DNA of 7,555 nt from Bacteroidales bacterium (lineage in GTDB: Bacteria; Bacteroidota; Bacteroidia; Bacteroidales; SM23-62). A program made the position numbers and the translations under genes. The notes under the pieces were generated by a model. The model saw only the letters and a program-made list of their open reading frames with translations, did no database searches and was not told where the DNA came from. Every line of letters begins with the position of its first letter. Position 1 is the first letter of the stretch. Positions 6,473 to 7,555 of the stretch are shown here, piece after piece. The stretch is taken from assembly GCA_016783865.1 (NCBI GenBank), contig JADHVS010000205.1:1-7555 (forward strand), given 5' to 3'.

Positions 6473-7349
6473 CTTTAAATATATTTTCGCGATGATATTC
6501 AAGAAAATTGGGGTGTGGTGCAAATCGTAATTCTTTAGGAAGATCGATCTGTTTGCCTGGAATAACGATATGTTTCACCTGTTCTAAGTCAGATTTACTT
6601 GCTACCATTATTTCATATTCATTTGAAAGTGATATTATCCCGCGATCGAACAACCAATGGACAGTTCGCGATAACGCAATTCCATTTCGAATTGAATCAG
6701 GACCATTATGACCAGAACCAACAGGTTTTATGTGAGCTGCTTCAACTTCCGGTCTCCCTCCGCCATTAAATAATTGTAAACCAGTCACAGCACAGGTGTT
6801 ATTATAGATTTCACGCACTTTAGTTTTAAATGTGATATCGCGCGCAGGTCGTGAAATAATGGACGTTATGAAATCTCTTTTATATTCAGCTTCTGGTTCA
6901 GCGATTTTATAATTGCGTAACAAAGGTAGAGATGTAAAACCTAGTCTCACAATCATTTCAAATTCATTATCAGGGATTAATCTCACAGACCGTTGTATTG
7001 CCCCCTGATTTAAAGAACCACCAGGTTTCTGTAAAAACGATTCTAAAAGTCCTTTATGGGAAAATAATGGTACTGGATTGGCAAACACTAAGAAATCACT
7101 TATCCATGCATAAAAGTAGTTAGACTTATTAGGTTCTTCGGTTATCGAGTTGACTCGCGCAAGAGCATAATAAACTTGCCGCCCTTTACCATGAATACCA
7201 ATACCGGTTTTACTGGGTTCATAATATATGATCCAGTCATCTACCATTTGTTTTAGTTGATTTAAATAAGTTTTTGGAAAATGGTATTTCTCTTCAGGAA
7301 TGTCATCATATATGGAACCAATCTTTGTTGTCAAAACTCCCTTGGCCAT
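6468..7349 (-). CDS. HNH endonuclease-family protein with unassigned N-terminal domain
   Basis: Starting at ATG 7349 the protein has 293 residues. This start has a GGAG SD (7355-7358), five nt upstream; the in-frame GTG at 7364 has none. The C-terminal part is an HNH_2-like nuclease: CAVTG at 186-190, AAHIKPV with H206, RNG with N222 and VHWLFDRG with H231. This gives the H-N-H metal-binding and catalytic set, with the single cysteine common in this subtype. The N-terminal region (about 12-110) contains YHFPKTYLNQL and alternating aromatic strands ending in SDFLVFANPVPL; its arrangement recalls PUA/EVE-like base-binding folds, which is inference. Family members are usually labelled putative restriction-type nucleases without a known target. 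The gene is AT-richer than the regulator (22 GC of 60 at 6541-6600) and convergent with it, suggesting separate acquisition. No methyltransferase is visible nearby. Confidence 0.85.
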   Translation of the reverse strand: MAKGVLTTKIGSIYDDIPEEKYHFPKTYLNQLKQMVDDWIIYYEPSKTGIGIHGKGRQVYYALARVNSITEEPNKSNYFYAWISDFLVFANPVPLFSHKGLLESFLQKPGGSLNQGAIQRSVRLIPDNEFEMIVRLGFTSLPLLRNYKIAEPEAEYKRDFITSIISRPARDITFKTKVREIYNNTCAVTGLQLFNGGGRPEVEAAHIKPVGSGHNGPDSIRNGIALSRTVHWLFDRGIISLSNEYEIMVASKSDLEQVKHIVIPGKQIDLPKELRFAPHPNFLEYHRENIFKE

Positions 7350-7354
7350 TATTA

Positions 7355-7358
7355 CTCC
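7355..7358 (-). promoter_or_regulatory. SD sequence deciding the HNH gene start
   Basis: GGAG on the minus strand, five nt before the ATG at 7349. It favours this ATG over the in-frame GTG at 7364, which would place the SD inside the coding sequence and add five residues. Confidence 0.75.
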
Positions 7359-7410
7359 AACCACAGTATTTATTAAAAGATAGTTAAATATAAGAGTTAA
7401 TAACCGTTAT

Positions 7411-7445
7411 TTTATAGTGGGCATGTTTCAAAGTTAGTTGAAACA
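7411..7445 (-). promoter_or_regulatory. Inverted repeat and possible -10 upstream of the HNH gene
   Basis: TGTTTCAA (7424-7431) and TTGAAACA (7438-7445) form a perfect eight-bp inverted repeat around a six-base centre. Leftward of it, TATAAA (7416-7411) is a possible -10 for the HNH gene, though I found no good -35 at normal spacing. The dyad could be an operator overlapping that promoter. It could also be a weak hairpin seven nt after the stop of the right-edge frame, but no T-tract follows it. The rest of 7365-7452 is AT-rich and shows no other clear signal. Confidence 0.35.
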
Positions 7446-7452
7446 GGGAGAC

Positions 7453-7555
7453 TCATGAGATTTGAGATTGATTTAATTTAAGTTCTTTATGCATTGCCGT
7501 TCTCAATTTATTCAGTTTTTTATATCCCCTGACTTTCCGCATTCTCATTTCAATA
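7453..7555 (-). CDS. C-terminal end or small ORF entering from the right edge (partial, unknown)
   Basis: On the minus strand a frame is open from the window edge to a TGA at 7455-7453, giving about 34 residues. It contains the very basic stretch MRMRKVRGYKKLNKL and ends in KELKLNQSQIS. It could be the tail of a longer gene upstream of the HNH gene, a 31-residue small protein starting at an ATG at 7548, or a chance frame. An HNH start 103 nt downstream on the same strand permits co-transcription. I do not recognise the sequence. Confidence 0.3.
   Translation of the reverse strand, partial: IEMRMRKVRGYKKLNKLRTAMHKELKLNQSQIS

Noticed and set aside
7347..7364. GTG at 7364 as the start of the HNH gene
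   Set aside because: No SD precedes it, whereas the ATG at 7349 has GGAG five nt upstream and gives the start MAKGVLTTK.
1..7555. CRISPR array, tRNA/rRNA genes, insertion sequence or attachment site
   Set aside because: I found no regularly spaced repeats, cloverleaf sequence, transposase frame or flanking duplications.

Overview
The window looks like ordinary chromosome from a Gram-negative bacterium. A tripartite RND-type efflux system implies an outer membrane. The efflux and kinase proteins resemble those common in the Bacteroidota/FCB group and neighbouring phyla. Clear Shine-Dalgarno (SD) sequences precede most genes, which argues against a typical member of Bacteroidota. The phylum assignment is inference only.

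Layout. Positions 1-4329 hold a leftward efflux operon: a periplasmic adaptor (3223-4329), then an RND permease (50-3184), then the first 11 codons of a further gene at the left edge (1-33), plausibly the outer-membrane channel. Positions 4330-4594 are a divergent control region. Positions 4595-6442 hold a rightward two-component system: a four-TM LytS/YehU-type histidine kinase and a LytTR response regulator. The regulator's SD sequence overlaps the kinase stop codon. Convergent to it, at 6468-7349, is an HNH nuclease gene with visibly lower GC. A short open frame entering from the right edge ends at 7453.

How the genes may work together. The divergent region carries four copies of a GTTYRT-containing box arranged as two tandem pairs. 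One pair points at the efflux operon (20-bp period) and one at the kinase/regulator operon (21-bp period). The boxes match the published LytTR binding consensus at 7-8 of 9 positions. The simplest reading is that the LytTR regulator activates the efflux pump and its own operon from mirrored sites, so that a membrane signal sensed by the kinase raises pump expression. This circuit is the main finding.

The HNH gene appears unrelated to the efflux circuit. Its N-terminal half has a pattern that could be a PUA/EVE-like base-reading domain, so a modification-dependent nuclease is possible but unproven. I saw no tRNA, rRNA, CRISPR array, insertion sequence or convincing rho-independent terminator.
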